Origin: Hysterangium stoloniferum
Taxonomy: Eukaryota > Basidiomycota > Agaricomycetes > Hysterangiales > Hysterangiaceae
Assembly: GCA_015178975.1 (NCBI GenBank)
Contig: WHVD01000061.1
Span: 1 to 64,000, forward strand
DNA: 64,000 nucleotides
Direction of reading: 5' to 3'
Shown: positions 46,671-57,600 of the stretch, one piece after another
Numbering within the stretch: position 1 is the first letter of the stretch
How the letters are laid out: each line of letters opens with the position of its first letter
Made by a program: the position numbers and the translations under genes
The notes under the pieces: generated by a model
What the model was told of the DNA's origin: nothing
The model's database searches: none
The model's input: only the letters and a program-made list of their open reading frames with translations

Positions 46671-48120
46671 TTAATGTTGTGGAAGATTTGGATATTTTTG
46701 ATGAAATTCTTTGATAAGGTTGAAAGCATGTTCGAGATCTTGAGATCCTAACCACAAAGTTTTTTCGTCTGTTCCTTCCTAAGCAACTAAATATCGTAAT
46801 GAATTTTTATATCTTTTATTGAATTTTGAATCCAAAATTTCTCAAATTTTGTATTTGGGTTCTTCTTCAACATAAATTGGTGGAGGAGGAGGTTGTTTTC
46901 GATTTGGGAAAGTATTGGGATAAAATGGTTCTAACATTGAAACGTGAAAGACAGGATGAATTAATTCCTTTGAGATGATTGGGAAGTTTTAATGTATATG
47001 AATGAGATCCTGGTTGAGCAATGATTTCGAATGGGCCTAATAATTTTTCCAATGATTTTTTCGATGGTTGAGTCGTTTGAATGAAGTTGGATTGTACAAA
47101 GACTTGAGAATGGGTCGGGAAATTGAATGACTCTTTTTAATGTATGTCGGAATATTTTTGATAACGTATTTGTGCTTTCTGGATATTTGATTTGAGATGT
47201 TTATGTAGAGCTTCGAGATCTGTTGTATAATCACGAGCTAGAGCAGAAGCTAGATCTTTTTCAGGGTGAATGTCTAACAATGGATGATAACCTTTATTAG
47301 CAAAAAATGGTGTTTCACCAGTTGTTTCAGAAGATGCATTGTTGTAAGCAAATTCAGCTAAAGGAAGTAATTTGGCCCAATTGTCTTGTTGATAATTGGA
47401 ATATATTCATAAATATTGTTTGAGAGTTTGATTGACTCATTCGGTTTGTCCATCGCCTTCAGGATGGTATCCCGAAGTGAAATGTAATTTCATGTTGAGT
47501 GCTGTTCTGAGAGATTGAAAGAAATGCGACACAAATTTAGACCCTTGATCGGAAGTTGCATGACTTGGGACTCCATGTTTTGAAAAGACATGTAATACGA
47601 AAAGTTGAGCAAGTTCAGGAGTGTTGATCGTAGTATACAGTGACCCAAAAAAGCATCCGGATGTTTGGTGAAATTGGAAAGATGGGTTTACAGCTCCAGA
47701 AATAAAATAGATAAAATTCTGAATAAATCAGAGGTAAGTTGGAATGAATATTGCTTGTTTTGAAAGTCGATTGACAATTACGAGTGTTGAGTCGTAACCA
47801 TTCGAAGTCGGTAATTGTTCAATAAAATCCATTGAGATCGAATGCCATGGTCAAAGAGGGATTGGAAGTTGCTTAAGTAATCCAATAGGTCAATGTCATG
47901 GAGTTTTTGATTTTGTACATGTTATGCATGAGTGAATAAAATCTTGAATATCTTGTTGGAGTCGTGGCCAAAAGAAATCTCAATATATTGTCCAATACGT
48001 TTTCATTTGACCGAAATGACCTGTGGTAATATGATTGTGTCTTGATTGAAGAATTCGAAGTTGAATATTTTGATAATCGGGAACGTAAATTCTGTTTCGG
48101 AAACATAAAAAGTCTTGTTT
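46671..48120 (-). pseudogene. Element C integrase and chromodomain
   Basis: The integrase core shows SDQGSKFVSHFF and SGYHPEGDGQTE (DDE residues) with stops replacing Arg/Trp codons, then AEFAYNNASSETTGETPFFA. After KLLGPFEIIAQPGSHSYTLK comes EILDSKFNKRYKNSLRYLVA, then TLWLGSQDLEHAFNLIKEFH ending at 46671. This is a chromodomain, which in chromoviruses guides insertion to heterochromatin marks. At least two stops lie inside the chromodomain (TGA; TAG for Trp). Confidence 0.8.
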
Positions 48121-50897
48121 GTTCTTTGCCAATCGACTTCAGTACTGTCGGAAATGTGTTGAATTTTGTCGAGAGTAAATTGATCTTCTTTTTGAGCTTT
48201 CAATGTATCTTTCAATAGTTGATCTATATCCATAATAAGAGTAGCTTTTCTCGCTATTGGAAGATAATATGTTGCATGTAAGGAAGCTTGAATTTGTTCA
48301 TTTGTAAATACTGGTCGAAGATTAGTTGGATTCTTTTTCGAATAGTCAGGTTCATTCAGATAAATGTCATTTCTTCTTGAAAGAACATCTGTTTTTAAAT
48401 TTAGTTTTCCCAGTCGAAATCGAATAATCAAATTGAAAGTCGATAAATATTCTGCCCATCGAGCTTGTCGTCGAGACAAAATTCGAGTTGTTGCAAAATA
48501 TTTGAGATTCTTGTGATCCGTTAAAACTTCAATTGGTTCTTTTGTTCCTTCAAAATAATGTTGCCAAATTTTGAAAGATTTGAATATTGCCAATAATTCT
48601 TTATCACAAGTGTCGTAATTAATTTCAGAAGTCAAAAGAGTTCTTGAATGATAAGCGACTGGATGAATTTCATTATCAGAAGTTTGCATAGAAAATATTG
48701 AAGCTATGGCATGATCGGAAGCGTCAGTTTCGAGTATACATAGGTTTGTAGTCTGGATTCCAATGAATTAAAATCAGAGCTGTAGTAAATTCTTTTTTCA
48801 AATAGTTAAATGCATGTCGACATTTTTCATTGAAATGCCATTGAACCTTTTTTCAAGTAAGTCGAGTCAATGGTAAAACAATTTCAGAATAACTTGGAAT
48901 GAATTTTCGATAGAAATTCGCAAATCCTAAAAACAATTGAATGTGTGGACTTTTTGTGGTTCTGTCACAACCATCACATGTCACATATTGTCACAAACAT
49001 TCAAAGGTAACTTTCGACAACTCTTCGACCTATCAAATTCAACTCGACAAACCGAACATTAATCGACACCATCGAATCTCTTTCGACATGTCTCATTTCG
49101 ACGTCATATATGATTTCATAATTAGTTCATAACATAGTCATAACGATACGATGAAAGGCATAAAAGGGCTATGAAAGGGGCGAGGGAAGTCAGTTGAAAT
49201 ATCTGTATATTAGTGGTATTAGTAATCTATCCTGTCATAACTTCTTCGACAAATACTTCTGTGAGTTCACACGACTGGTAATAGCCTCTTACTTCATCGA
49301 CAGAGCGAATATATACTTCGTCGAACGAGGCTTTCGAGTTCGGTTAATAGAATATTATTCGACTTTATCGAAGAATAATCGATTCGTGACAGGTTCAGGC
49401 CAATCTTGAATAACTTTGATTTTTTCTTGATCCATATATACACCTTGAGGAGAAATAACATATCCTAGAAATTCAACACTGGTTTTGTGAAATTCACATT
49501 TTTTGGGTTTTGCAAATAATCAATTCTGTTGAAGCCATCGAAGAACTTCTTGAACATGTCGTAGATGTTCTTTGAGATTGTTGGAAAATATTAGTATGTT
49601 GTCGAGATAGATAATTACCCAAATATCAAGTAAATCTGAAAATATTTCGTTCATTAATTGTTGAAAGGTTGCCAGAGCATTGCATAGTCCAAAAGGCATA
49701 ACCAAATATTCAAAAGATCCATATCGAGTCCGAAAGGCTGTTTTCCATTTGTCACCTGGAGCAATCCTAACTAAATTATAGATACCTTGGAGATTGATTT
49801 TCGTAAAATATTTTGCTATTCGAAGTTGATCCAAAAGATCAGGAATTAAAGGAAATGGATATCAGTTTTTTCGCATAATTTTATTAAGTCCTCGATGGTT
49901 GACACAAAGTCGTAGGCTTCTGTCTTTCTTCTTAACGAATAAAATCGGTGTGCTGGCAAGAGATTGTGACGATCGAATAAATTTCTTTGAAAGATTTTCT
50001 TGGAGATATTCTCGTAGCACTTGAAGTTCTGTCTTGGATAACGAATAGATTGGGCCCATAGGTGGAGTAGTTCCTTCTTCTAATGGGATAGTGTGATCAT
50101 AACTTCAATGTTGAGGTAAAGCTTCGGCTTCTTTTTTGTTGAAAATGTCTGAGAAATTGGAATATTCGGTCAGAACATTTGGTATGTTGAATGAAGTCAA
50201 AGTCATAGTTTTTGCACCAGAGGCCTTACAAGTCTTGAAAAATTCGTCGCGAATGAAGACCACAAAAGTTTGAGAGTCTTTTGCTTTTGCAGCTCGTAAG
50301 AAAGTCTTCTGATTGACTATGTTGATATTCGGATTGACAGTCTCGGATTTCGATTCTTCATGGATTTTCTCAGATGTAGATGAATGACTTGCCAAGGTTG
50401 AAGCATGCTTCTCTTCCAATAACGTTTTGATTGATGGTTGAATCAGATTCAGATTTGTCGAAGGTGTCGAAGTAGGTTCAAACGATATATGGCCAGATCG
50501 CCAGTCAATCGCAGGATTGTATTGCTTCAGCCAGTTGAGTCCTAATACCATTTGACAAGACGAGTTGAGATTGGTTAAAAAGAATTGTAATTCTTGAGTT
50601 TGCCCAGATGGGAAATAAACTTGTAATGTAGTTGTATACATGATTTGTCCTGATGTCGGAACTGATCCGTTGATTAATTTTAGTGATAACGAATTTTTCA
50701 ATTGGTCAAAAGATAGATTATTTTGTTGTGCAAATGTTTTGTCCATAAAAAGGCGACTAGATCTTGAATCGATTAATGCTTTTATTTTCGGAATTTTCTT
50801 CGATTTAAGTTCAATAATTAAAGAATCAGAAATTGTTACCGCTCATAATATCACACAGGCATCTTTTTTGACATTCTTCAATATTCTTCACATCTGA
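48121..50897 (-). pseudogene. Element C protease, RT and RNase H, split by solo LTR
   Basis: 48003-48689 is RNase H (YDTCDKELLAIFKSFKIWQH, EVLTDHKNLKYF). 49520-49834 has the RT core [14 protein letters not shown] and [10 protein letters not shown]; the usual YLDD reads YLDN, so the catalytic Asp is lost. 49862-50059 is [17 protein letters not shown], and 50105-50746 the protease and linker. The solo LTR at 48963-49391 separates RNase H from the palm region. Broken by many stops. Confidence 0.85.
48963..49391 (+). repeat. Solo LTR inside element C (429 bp)
   Basis: TGTCACAACC to TCGTGACA, flanked by GGTTC at 48958-48962 and 49392-49396. Element B has the uninterrupted site (TGTGGTTCGGGCC near 6390). 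It is less CpG-decayed than its host, so it is younger. Orientation is opposite to C. Confidence 0.95.
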
Positions 50898-50929
50898 AGA
50901 GTATCCCTTTTCAATTTTCCAATTAAACA

Positions 50930-52162
50930 TTTGATGTTTGATTCAACTGATCAAATTGAGTTGTTGAATCTTGGACTTCAATGATTCATCCTTTTGCAAT
51001 TTGACGAGTTTTTCTTTTCGGGCAATCCCTCGCTGAATGGCCTTTTTCTCCACATAATATATATAATCCTTCTTTAAATCTTCTCTCTCGTTCAGCAGGA
51101 AGTAATTGTCCGTCAGATCCTAGAATTGTCAAAGACGGTTTCACTTGAGTCGAAGGCCTAAATGTTCTTGAAGTCGAAGTTGTCAGTTTTGAAGTCAAAG
51201 GTATTTGTGATGTTGAAGGATAAGTTGTAGGCATCATCGATTGTCTTCTTTCAAACTTCGTGGAGTTGAACTTGATTCTGTTTCACATTGTCGTTCATTT
51301 TCTCGCATCCAATAGTAAGAGTCAAGTCGAAGGGCTGCCATTCACAATTCTGCAAAACTTTTGGGCTGAACTTGAAGCTTCACTATTTCATCCTTTATTC
51401 AATTTGGAAGTCCTTTATAAAATCGTTGTTGTAAAGTGAATTTGTCATATCGAGTTTGAGCAGCGAGACTTGTAAATTGAATCGAATACTTCGCAACATG
51501 ATGATGAGCTTTCATTTGAAGATTGTTGAGTTTTTCTTCGGCTTCTCCTTCTGCATCGATTTCTCCAAACTGAGCATATAATTCATCTAGAAAATCAAGA
51601 TAATCCACAAGGAAAGATGGCAGAGGAATCGGGGGATTTAATAGAAAAGGTTGCCACCACTCTTGAGCTGTTTTCTGGAAATACGAAGTTACCATCGTAA
51701 TTTTTGATTGATTGGATTCAAACGATTTTGGTTAAGATTGAAAAACCATTTCGCATTGAGCGATAAAATTCTTTACATCAAAGGTTCTTCTCCGGTAAAC
51801 TCTTTGGGCTTATTCACTGTGATTTCAGGGTCCTTTGAAGACATTTGTTCCTTCAATACTTTTCCGAGCACATCTTTGAAATGTCGTAACATTGTTTCAT
51901 CCTCAGATGTAACAGGTTTGGGAGGCAGAGACTCGGGCAAAGGTGTTAAAGGGGATTCGGATTCTTGAATTGGCAAGATTGGCTCTTCTCAAACTTCTCC
52001 AGGTTCTCGAATTGAAGACATCGTAGCTCTTCGAGTTTTGGTCAAAGGAGAAACTGGAATTCGCAATGGCCAAATAATTCTCAGTGAAGGAATGGGAGCC
52101 ACGGATTGAAGTGCTGTGGTACTCGATGCTTTGGTAGTCTCGGATCATGTCCTGGGCTTCAT
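50930..52162 (-). pseudogene. Element C gag
   Basis: Start ATG 52162, equivalent to 9173 in B. TGA occurs within the first ten codons. Segments SESPLTPLPESLPPKPVTSE, EFTGEEPLM, AQEWWQPFLLNP and the knuckle LYILCGEKGHSARDCP, with the first Cys changed to Tyr. Clearly homologous to element B gag throughout. Confidence 0.75.
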
Positions 52163-52186
52163 CAACAGTTGATAGTCGAAATATAC

Positions 52187-52615
52187 TGTTACGAATCAAT
52201 TATTCTTCAATAAAGTTGAATAATTCTCTACTGATAAAACTCGAAAGCCTCATTTGACAAAGTATATATTTGCCCTGTCAATGAAGTAAGAGGCTATTAC
52301 CAGTTGCGAGAACTCACAGAAGTATTTGTCGAAGAAGTATGACAAGTTAGATTACTAGTATCACTAATTTACAGATATTTCGACTGACTTCCTCACTTTT
52401 TTCGTGGCCCTTTTATGCTTTTCTTTGTATTGTTATGACTATATTATGGATTAATAATGAAATCATTCATGATGTCGAAATGAGACATGTCAAAAGAGAT
52501 TTGATGGTGTCGAATAATGTTCGGGTTTATCGAGTTGAATTCGATGAGTCGAAGAGTTGTCGAATATTACCCTTGATCATTTGTGACAATGTTGTGACTT
52601 GTGACAGTTGTGACA
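52187..52615 (-). repeat. Element C 5' LTR (429 bp)
   Basis: TGTTAC at 52187 (TGTCAC with one transition) to TGTGACA at 52615, followed by the CTTAC duplication. The self-primer copy AGTCGAAATAT occurs inside near 52376 and again immediately left of the LTR near 52174. Confidence 0.9.
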
Positions 52616-52620
52616 CTTAC

Positions 52621-53848
52621 AAAAGAAACCACCCACACCTGTTTCACAATGTCCATTGTCCACAATATTGTCATGCTAGCATCATTTCTAAGATTCTCTT
52701 TTTCTTCCTCTTGGCTTTCTTCTCAAATGAATGCCCTTGCTGACTCTGCCTCTCATTTTCAATATGCATACTTATTTACTCTTAACCCTTCCTTGTATAA
52801 ACAGAGTTGCTTGAACAACCCCTGCTCATTGGTATCAGATGAATGCTCACCTCTCCCCACCAGTTGCCTTTTTCCTCTGGTATGGCCTCACCAACAGCAC
52901 TTGGAAAACATATAGCACAGGGTAACAGTCCTTCATCAACTTCATCACCCTCCAACCCCATCTTCTCAACCAGGACCATTCTTTCCTCCCTGCCAGCAAG
53001 AATGCCATCATTGGATGGGTTGCTCATCTTAGGCTCACAAGACAGCTCAAAGCATTGACAATCAAGGTGTATCTCAGACATGTCAAGTCACTCCACATTG
53101 ATGCAGATCTCACTTTTGAGGCCATCAAAGGTTCCCTCATCCAACAGGTCATCAGAGGCACCAAGTGCTACTTTGGTGAGCATGCCTGCCATTCCATGGC
53201 ACCAATAACCCTTCCTATTCTTCATCACCTCATTATGTTCTCTTTCCCACACTCATCACTCCTCACTGCTACAATCGATGCAGCCATTAAGCTAGCATTT
53301 GCAGGATTTTTATGCTGTGGGAGATTTACTATCAAAGGAAACAAATTTCAGGCCTTTGATCCTTTAGCTCACTTGACCAGGGATGCCATTTCTTTCTTTC
53401 CTAATTTCGAGGAGCCCTCTCATATTACTATCACTTTTCCTGCCTCTAGAACTGACCCCTTTTGGAAGATGTCACCACTTACATTGTAGCAGTAGCTGCC
53501 ACCACTTGTGTGGTGCAGGCCCTCAAATATCTCTTCACTGTGGATCCATGCTCTCCCAATTCACCACAGTTTTGTAACAGTGATGGGTCCCCCCTCCAGT
53601 ACTCATTCTTTGTGTCTTCTCTCAAATCCCTCCTCCAAACTGCTGGTTTCAATTTTGCCTCCTTTGCAGGTCACTCCTTTCGTAGAGGTGCAGCTTCCTC
53701 CACTGCTGAAGCAGGGTTCACTGACTATGAAGTCCAATTGTTGGGGCATTGGTGCAGTGATGCCTACAAACTTTACATCAAGTCCTCCTGTACATGTGTT
53801 ATGCACCTACAAAACAGTACAGGCAAAGGTGTGAGCACAATTACATAA
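52621..53848 (+). pseudogene. YR retrotransposon RNase H end and tyrosine recombinase
   Basis: The first 290 bp continue RNase H (TKETTHTCFTMSIVHNIVML, MNALADSASHFQYAY). Then the YR core-binding domain: TYSTG, FLPASKNAIIGWVAHLRLTR and LTIKVYLRHVKSLH. The catalytic domain has the first Arg in GFLCCGRFTIKG, the box GHSFRRGAASSTAEAGF (H-x-x-R), GHW and the nucleophile Tyr in DAYKLYIKS. Stop at 53848. Frame changes near 52820-52900 and 53480 show decay. Confidence 0.8.
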
Positions 53849-54769
53849 TTGTGCTGCTGCCTGCATGAAAAGTGGCCACACAGCAACACAGCAATGCAGT
53901 GCAGCAGCACCACGATGCAACACAGTGGTGGCATGGCCAAACGACAGCACCAACATAAGGCCGACACTGCCATCTACACCCTGATGGACACATAGTGCTG
54001 GATGGGCCTACACAGCACTGGGCAGGCTTACATAAATGCCAAGGTGCAGCTATGCACTGTAGGGTGCATACATGCTGTTTTTAGTATTTTTTTCAGATTT
54101 CTAATAAATAAATAGTATAAATAGTAGACCTGTACATACTCATTTCTTTAGTTTCAATCTCTTAGGAATCCCACTAAAACAAGTGTGATCTCCCTGTCAT
54201 TGAACTGTCCCCTCTTCACTTTATATTGCTATATTCTATCTTGTGTTTGGTAGCCTTGTTAGTGTTGCCCTAACAGGACTGGTGGGTGTTCAGTGGAGCT
54301 CTAAAGGTAGTTTGAATACACAGGGCACAGAACTGAGAGAGTATCCAGAAAGAACCTAAAGACGGGTGGCCAGCAGAGCCTCCATGCCCTAGATGAGCTA
54401 AAGAGAAGGAAATTAACCATCAGGGGGGCAGACTATATGATAACCCAATACCCAACAATCAACAGATTGTAAATGGATGGGCTAGTTGCATCCAAGGATG
54501 ACTGAAAATCACAAATCAACTTTGTCAAAAATTGACCTAAAGAGTTTTCTTGTGGAATGAGTAACTGAAAAGGTCTTTTTGGGGGGTGACAATATTGCTA
54601 ACAATGTTGTCCAAGTGTTCTGAGGGAGACCAGATCAACCAGTGGTGTTGGAGCTGAAAGAGAAAAAAGGCTGAAGAATGCTAAAAACAAAAGTAACTTG
54701 AAGAGGGGATGTATTTCAGGAGGAGTTGGCCACTATCACACAGGGGAATCCAATGTGATCCTTACCAGT
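53849..54769. other. Non-coding transposon-derived sequence
   Basis: CAGCA-rich simple sequence at 53870-53960, then AT-rich DNA with a TTAGTGTTGCCCTAACAGG motif near 54260. Probably the 3' end of the YR element and the far side of element D. No ORF. Confidence 0.4.
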
Positions 54770-57006
54770 GTGGGAGCCCAAGGATTATGTAGCTTACACT
54801 GTTTTTGACTCAGTCACCAATGTTGGTGTGTCCAAGGGCTTTTCAGCCTTAGCAGTGTGAGCTTTGGTGGTGTTGTTTAAAGAACATTTGTTGGCCATAT
54901 GTCCTAGGGTGCCACACTAGAGGCAGAGATCATTATCCTTTCAATGCTGTCTTTCCTCTGGGGTCAGTTTACCATCAGCACCAAGCTTGGTACTTACAGT
55001 GACTCACAAAACCTTTTCAATGTTTGGCATTTGCATATTGGCAGGCTGCTACCAGGGGAGAGAAAATAGTGAAAATTTTCAAAAAAACACAGTATATAGC
55101 TAAACATGTGTAGAAACATGGCCTAGAATATTATTACATAATATCCATTTTTAGGCATGTTACAAATAGTTTAATCAGACCTGCTTATTGAAAAGGTTTT
55201 GTTGCTGATCATTATGATGCAATATATGCTATATTAACTTGCCGAATCACATGATTTTCTGGATTGTATTTAACATGGTCATGTGACTTGTTGATTTATA
55301 GTTGATTTTGATATTCATACCTCTCTACATTACCAGCAATCCATCATGCACTCCATCACTCCTGATCAGCAACAATACATTATCTCCCAGCTTGAAGCTG
55401 GCCATTCCACTCCATATTGAGCATCTATGGGATTACTTGAAGAGAAAGCTGGGACAGTATACCACTGCACCAAGTGGGATTCTAGAGTTGTGGGAGAGGA
55501 TAGAGAAGGAGTGGGAAGATATACCAGCTTCTGAGTGTCAAAAGTTAATTGAAAGCATGCCAAGAAGGATTGAGGCAGTAATAAAGGCCAGAGGAGGGTA
55601 TACCAAGTATTACAATGTAGCATATATTGCATCATAATCATCAGCAACAAAACCTTTTCAATGAGCAGGCCTGACTAAACTATATGTAACATGCCTAAAA
55701 ATGGATATTATGTAATAATATTCTAGGCCATGTTTCTACACATGTTTAGCTACAGTATATACTGTGTTTTTTTTGAGATTTTTCACTATTTTCTCTCCCC
55801 TGGTAGCAGCCTGCCAATATGCAAATGCCAAACATTGAAAAGGTTTTGTGAGTCACTGTAAGTCATCTTTTGGCTTAGCCACAGAGGTTCCAGTATTGCT
55901 ATTTGAGGCTGCAGCATCATTAGGGGTCGAGTCAGTCCTATTTTTCTTCTTGGACTTCTTCAAGGAGTGGTCACCATTGTTGTTGTTTTCATTTGATGTG
56001 GATGCCTGTTTGTTGTCTTGATTGTTCTTTGTTGGGCAGTCTGAAGGTGTTTTGTGAATAATCTCAGTGTACTGCTCTCAATAGTGAACATCACATTGCT
56101 GAGCTTTCATGTACATATCAATGAGAATAGTCAGCTTTGCTGTCACCATGACAAATGTCATTATTAAGATGAGACAGGAGGCTGGAATAAAACTGATGGC
56201 ATAGAGCAGAGTCATCCCAATTGATGAGTGTGGCAAGGGATTTGAACTGGATGATATACTTGGTGATCTACTGGCTGTCCTTCATCTTAATGTTGGCTAA
56301 AGTGGAGTCAGCATTGTGGAGGCCAAAGTTAAGTTTGAGCTCTGTAACAAGAATGTATAGTTGTTGAGCCAGCCAGGTTGGTAAGCATCAAGATTATTGA
56401 GTGCCAGTTCAAAACAGTTCATGGTGGTGCCCTGGAGAAATGATAGTATGAATATAACCTTGCTTCTGTCAGTGGTGAATTTGTCAGGACAATCATTGAA
56501 GTTCAGGTTGCATTGTATGAGGAATGGCTGCAACTTTGAAGTATCAGTTCTGTGAAAAACATCAGGTTCCTTAACCTTGGCACACCAGGTGGCCTCCCTT
56601 GATTGTTTCCAAGGAAGGCAGTGAGCCCTTTGAGTGCTGTCCTAAGACTGGGTTTGGGAATTATTATGAAACCGTGAGATATGCCCACCAAACTATTGCC
56701 AGAGTGGTGAGAATTGGGGGGTGAGCTGTGGTATGAACTCAGAGGTCTACCACCTGGAATACTGTGATAAGAACTGGGGTACAAGCTGTGATGAGAGCTA
56801 TGATGGGAATTCAGGGGTCCACCACCAAAACTGTGGTAAGAACTGGGAGGGCCACTGCTGTGAGAGCTAAATGGCCCACCTGTTAGGATCCTTATCATTT
56901 TGGACCCCTGTGAGCTGTTTTTAGTCTTGTAACCCTCCATTGTCCTACTATCAGTACCCTGCTCATGGTAGCACCACCTGTGGTGCCCCTGACACTTTTT
57001 TTTCAA
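54770..57006 (-). pseudogene. Element D: Ty3-type gag relic, split by a Tc1 derivative
   Basis: Minus strand: 56503-57006 is a Ser/His/Gly/Tyr-rich N-terminus (PPSSYHSFGGGPLNSHHSS). 56297-56533 is the capsid motif (FLIQCNLNFNDCPDKFTTDR, VIFILSFLQGTTMNCFELAL). Beyond 55858 the frame resumes at KLGADGKLTPEERQH and a CCHC knuckle (C-GTLGHMANKC) near 54900. All frames are broken. No pol was found to the left, so only gag survives. Confidence 0.65.
54997..55858 (+). mobile_element. Tc1/mariner-type internal-deletion derivative (862 bp)
   Basis: Ends CAGTGACTCACAAAACC and its inverse, flanked by TA (54995-54996 and 55859-55860). Terminal inverted repeats are about 230 bp each with few differences. 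Between them ORF 55302-55637 encodes only the end of a Tc1-like transposase: IEHLWDYLKRKLGQY and WERIEKEWEDIPASECQKLI. The catalytic N-terminal two thirds are missing, so it is non-autonomous. It is inserted in the element D gag. Confidence 0.9.
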
Positions 57007-57239
57007 TGTATCCTAGCATCTTAGCCTTCCATCCTGTCTCCACTCCACTTGCTCCCCCATCACCATTTCCACATATATATCTCATTTGCTATGTACCTCA
57101 CATCTTTTTAGTATACTTGCTATGTTGTATTTAGTCTCATTTACATCTTTGTTTCCTTCCCTCACTTCTTTCTGACCTGTCATCACTCATTTCTCTGACC
57201 AGCCCTCTGATCATCTGTCTCCCTGTAGTATAAAGTTCT

Positions 57240-57600
57240 TTCATGTATACTACAGTTTTCCTCAGTTTGAAAATCAATTTAGATTACCCTCTTCTAGTTC
57301 CCAATCTTACTACTCCCATCCTAATACCCTTGAAGAGGTCCTGCCAAGCTGAAACCCTTTACCTCATGACTCTTAGTAATTTGGCCCTCTAGTCAATTGA
57401 GCTAAGTGTTGATATCTTCTTCAATTGTACTATCCGCTCAGTTTGAAATACCAGAGCACCCTAACAGTTGTATGAAGCACAACACATAAGTTGAAGCCAA
57501 GCTCCACTATATTTTATAGAGTTGGACCTCCTGACTAGTATGATCTCTATTGTTGGCCCCCCAATTAACTTGTTTCTTATCATTGGCCATCTGACTAGAG
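57240..57600 (-). repeat. LTR-like repeat, copy 2 (5' of element D)
   Basis: Matches 9640-9960 on the same strand. It lies just upstream (minus sense) of the element D gag and contains the minus-strand TATA-like box, so it is probably element D's 5' LTR. Ends not determined. Confidence 0.55.

Larger units (their letters stand above)
45227..52615 (-). mobile_element. Element C: complete chromovirus with two LTRs
   Basis: LTRs 45227-45656 and 52187-52615. Target duplication CTTAC at 45222-45226 and 52616-52620. Minus-strand order: self-primer, gag, zinc knuckle, protease, RT, RNase H, integrase, chromodomain, then a 1-kb region with an ORF on the opposite strand, a purine tract and the 3' LTR. 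It is a homologue of element B. Numerous C-to-T and G-to-A changes at former CpG/TCGA sites introduce stops, so it is inactive. A solo LTR (48963-49391) interrupts it between RNase H and RT. Confidence 0.93.
42650..53850 (+). mobile_element. DIRS-like tyrosine-recombinase retrotransposon, interrupted twice
   Basis: Order gag-like, RT, RNase H, tyrosine recombinase (YR) on the plus strand. The RNase H segment is split by a solo LTR (44531-44968) and by element C (45227-52615). Once these and one copy of each target duplication are left out, the frame runs on across both joints. YR in place of a DDE integrase marks the DIRS order. The flanking repeats that would define the ends were not found, so both limits are approximate. 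Stops in former Trp codons show decay. Confidence 0.8.
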
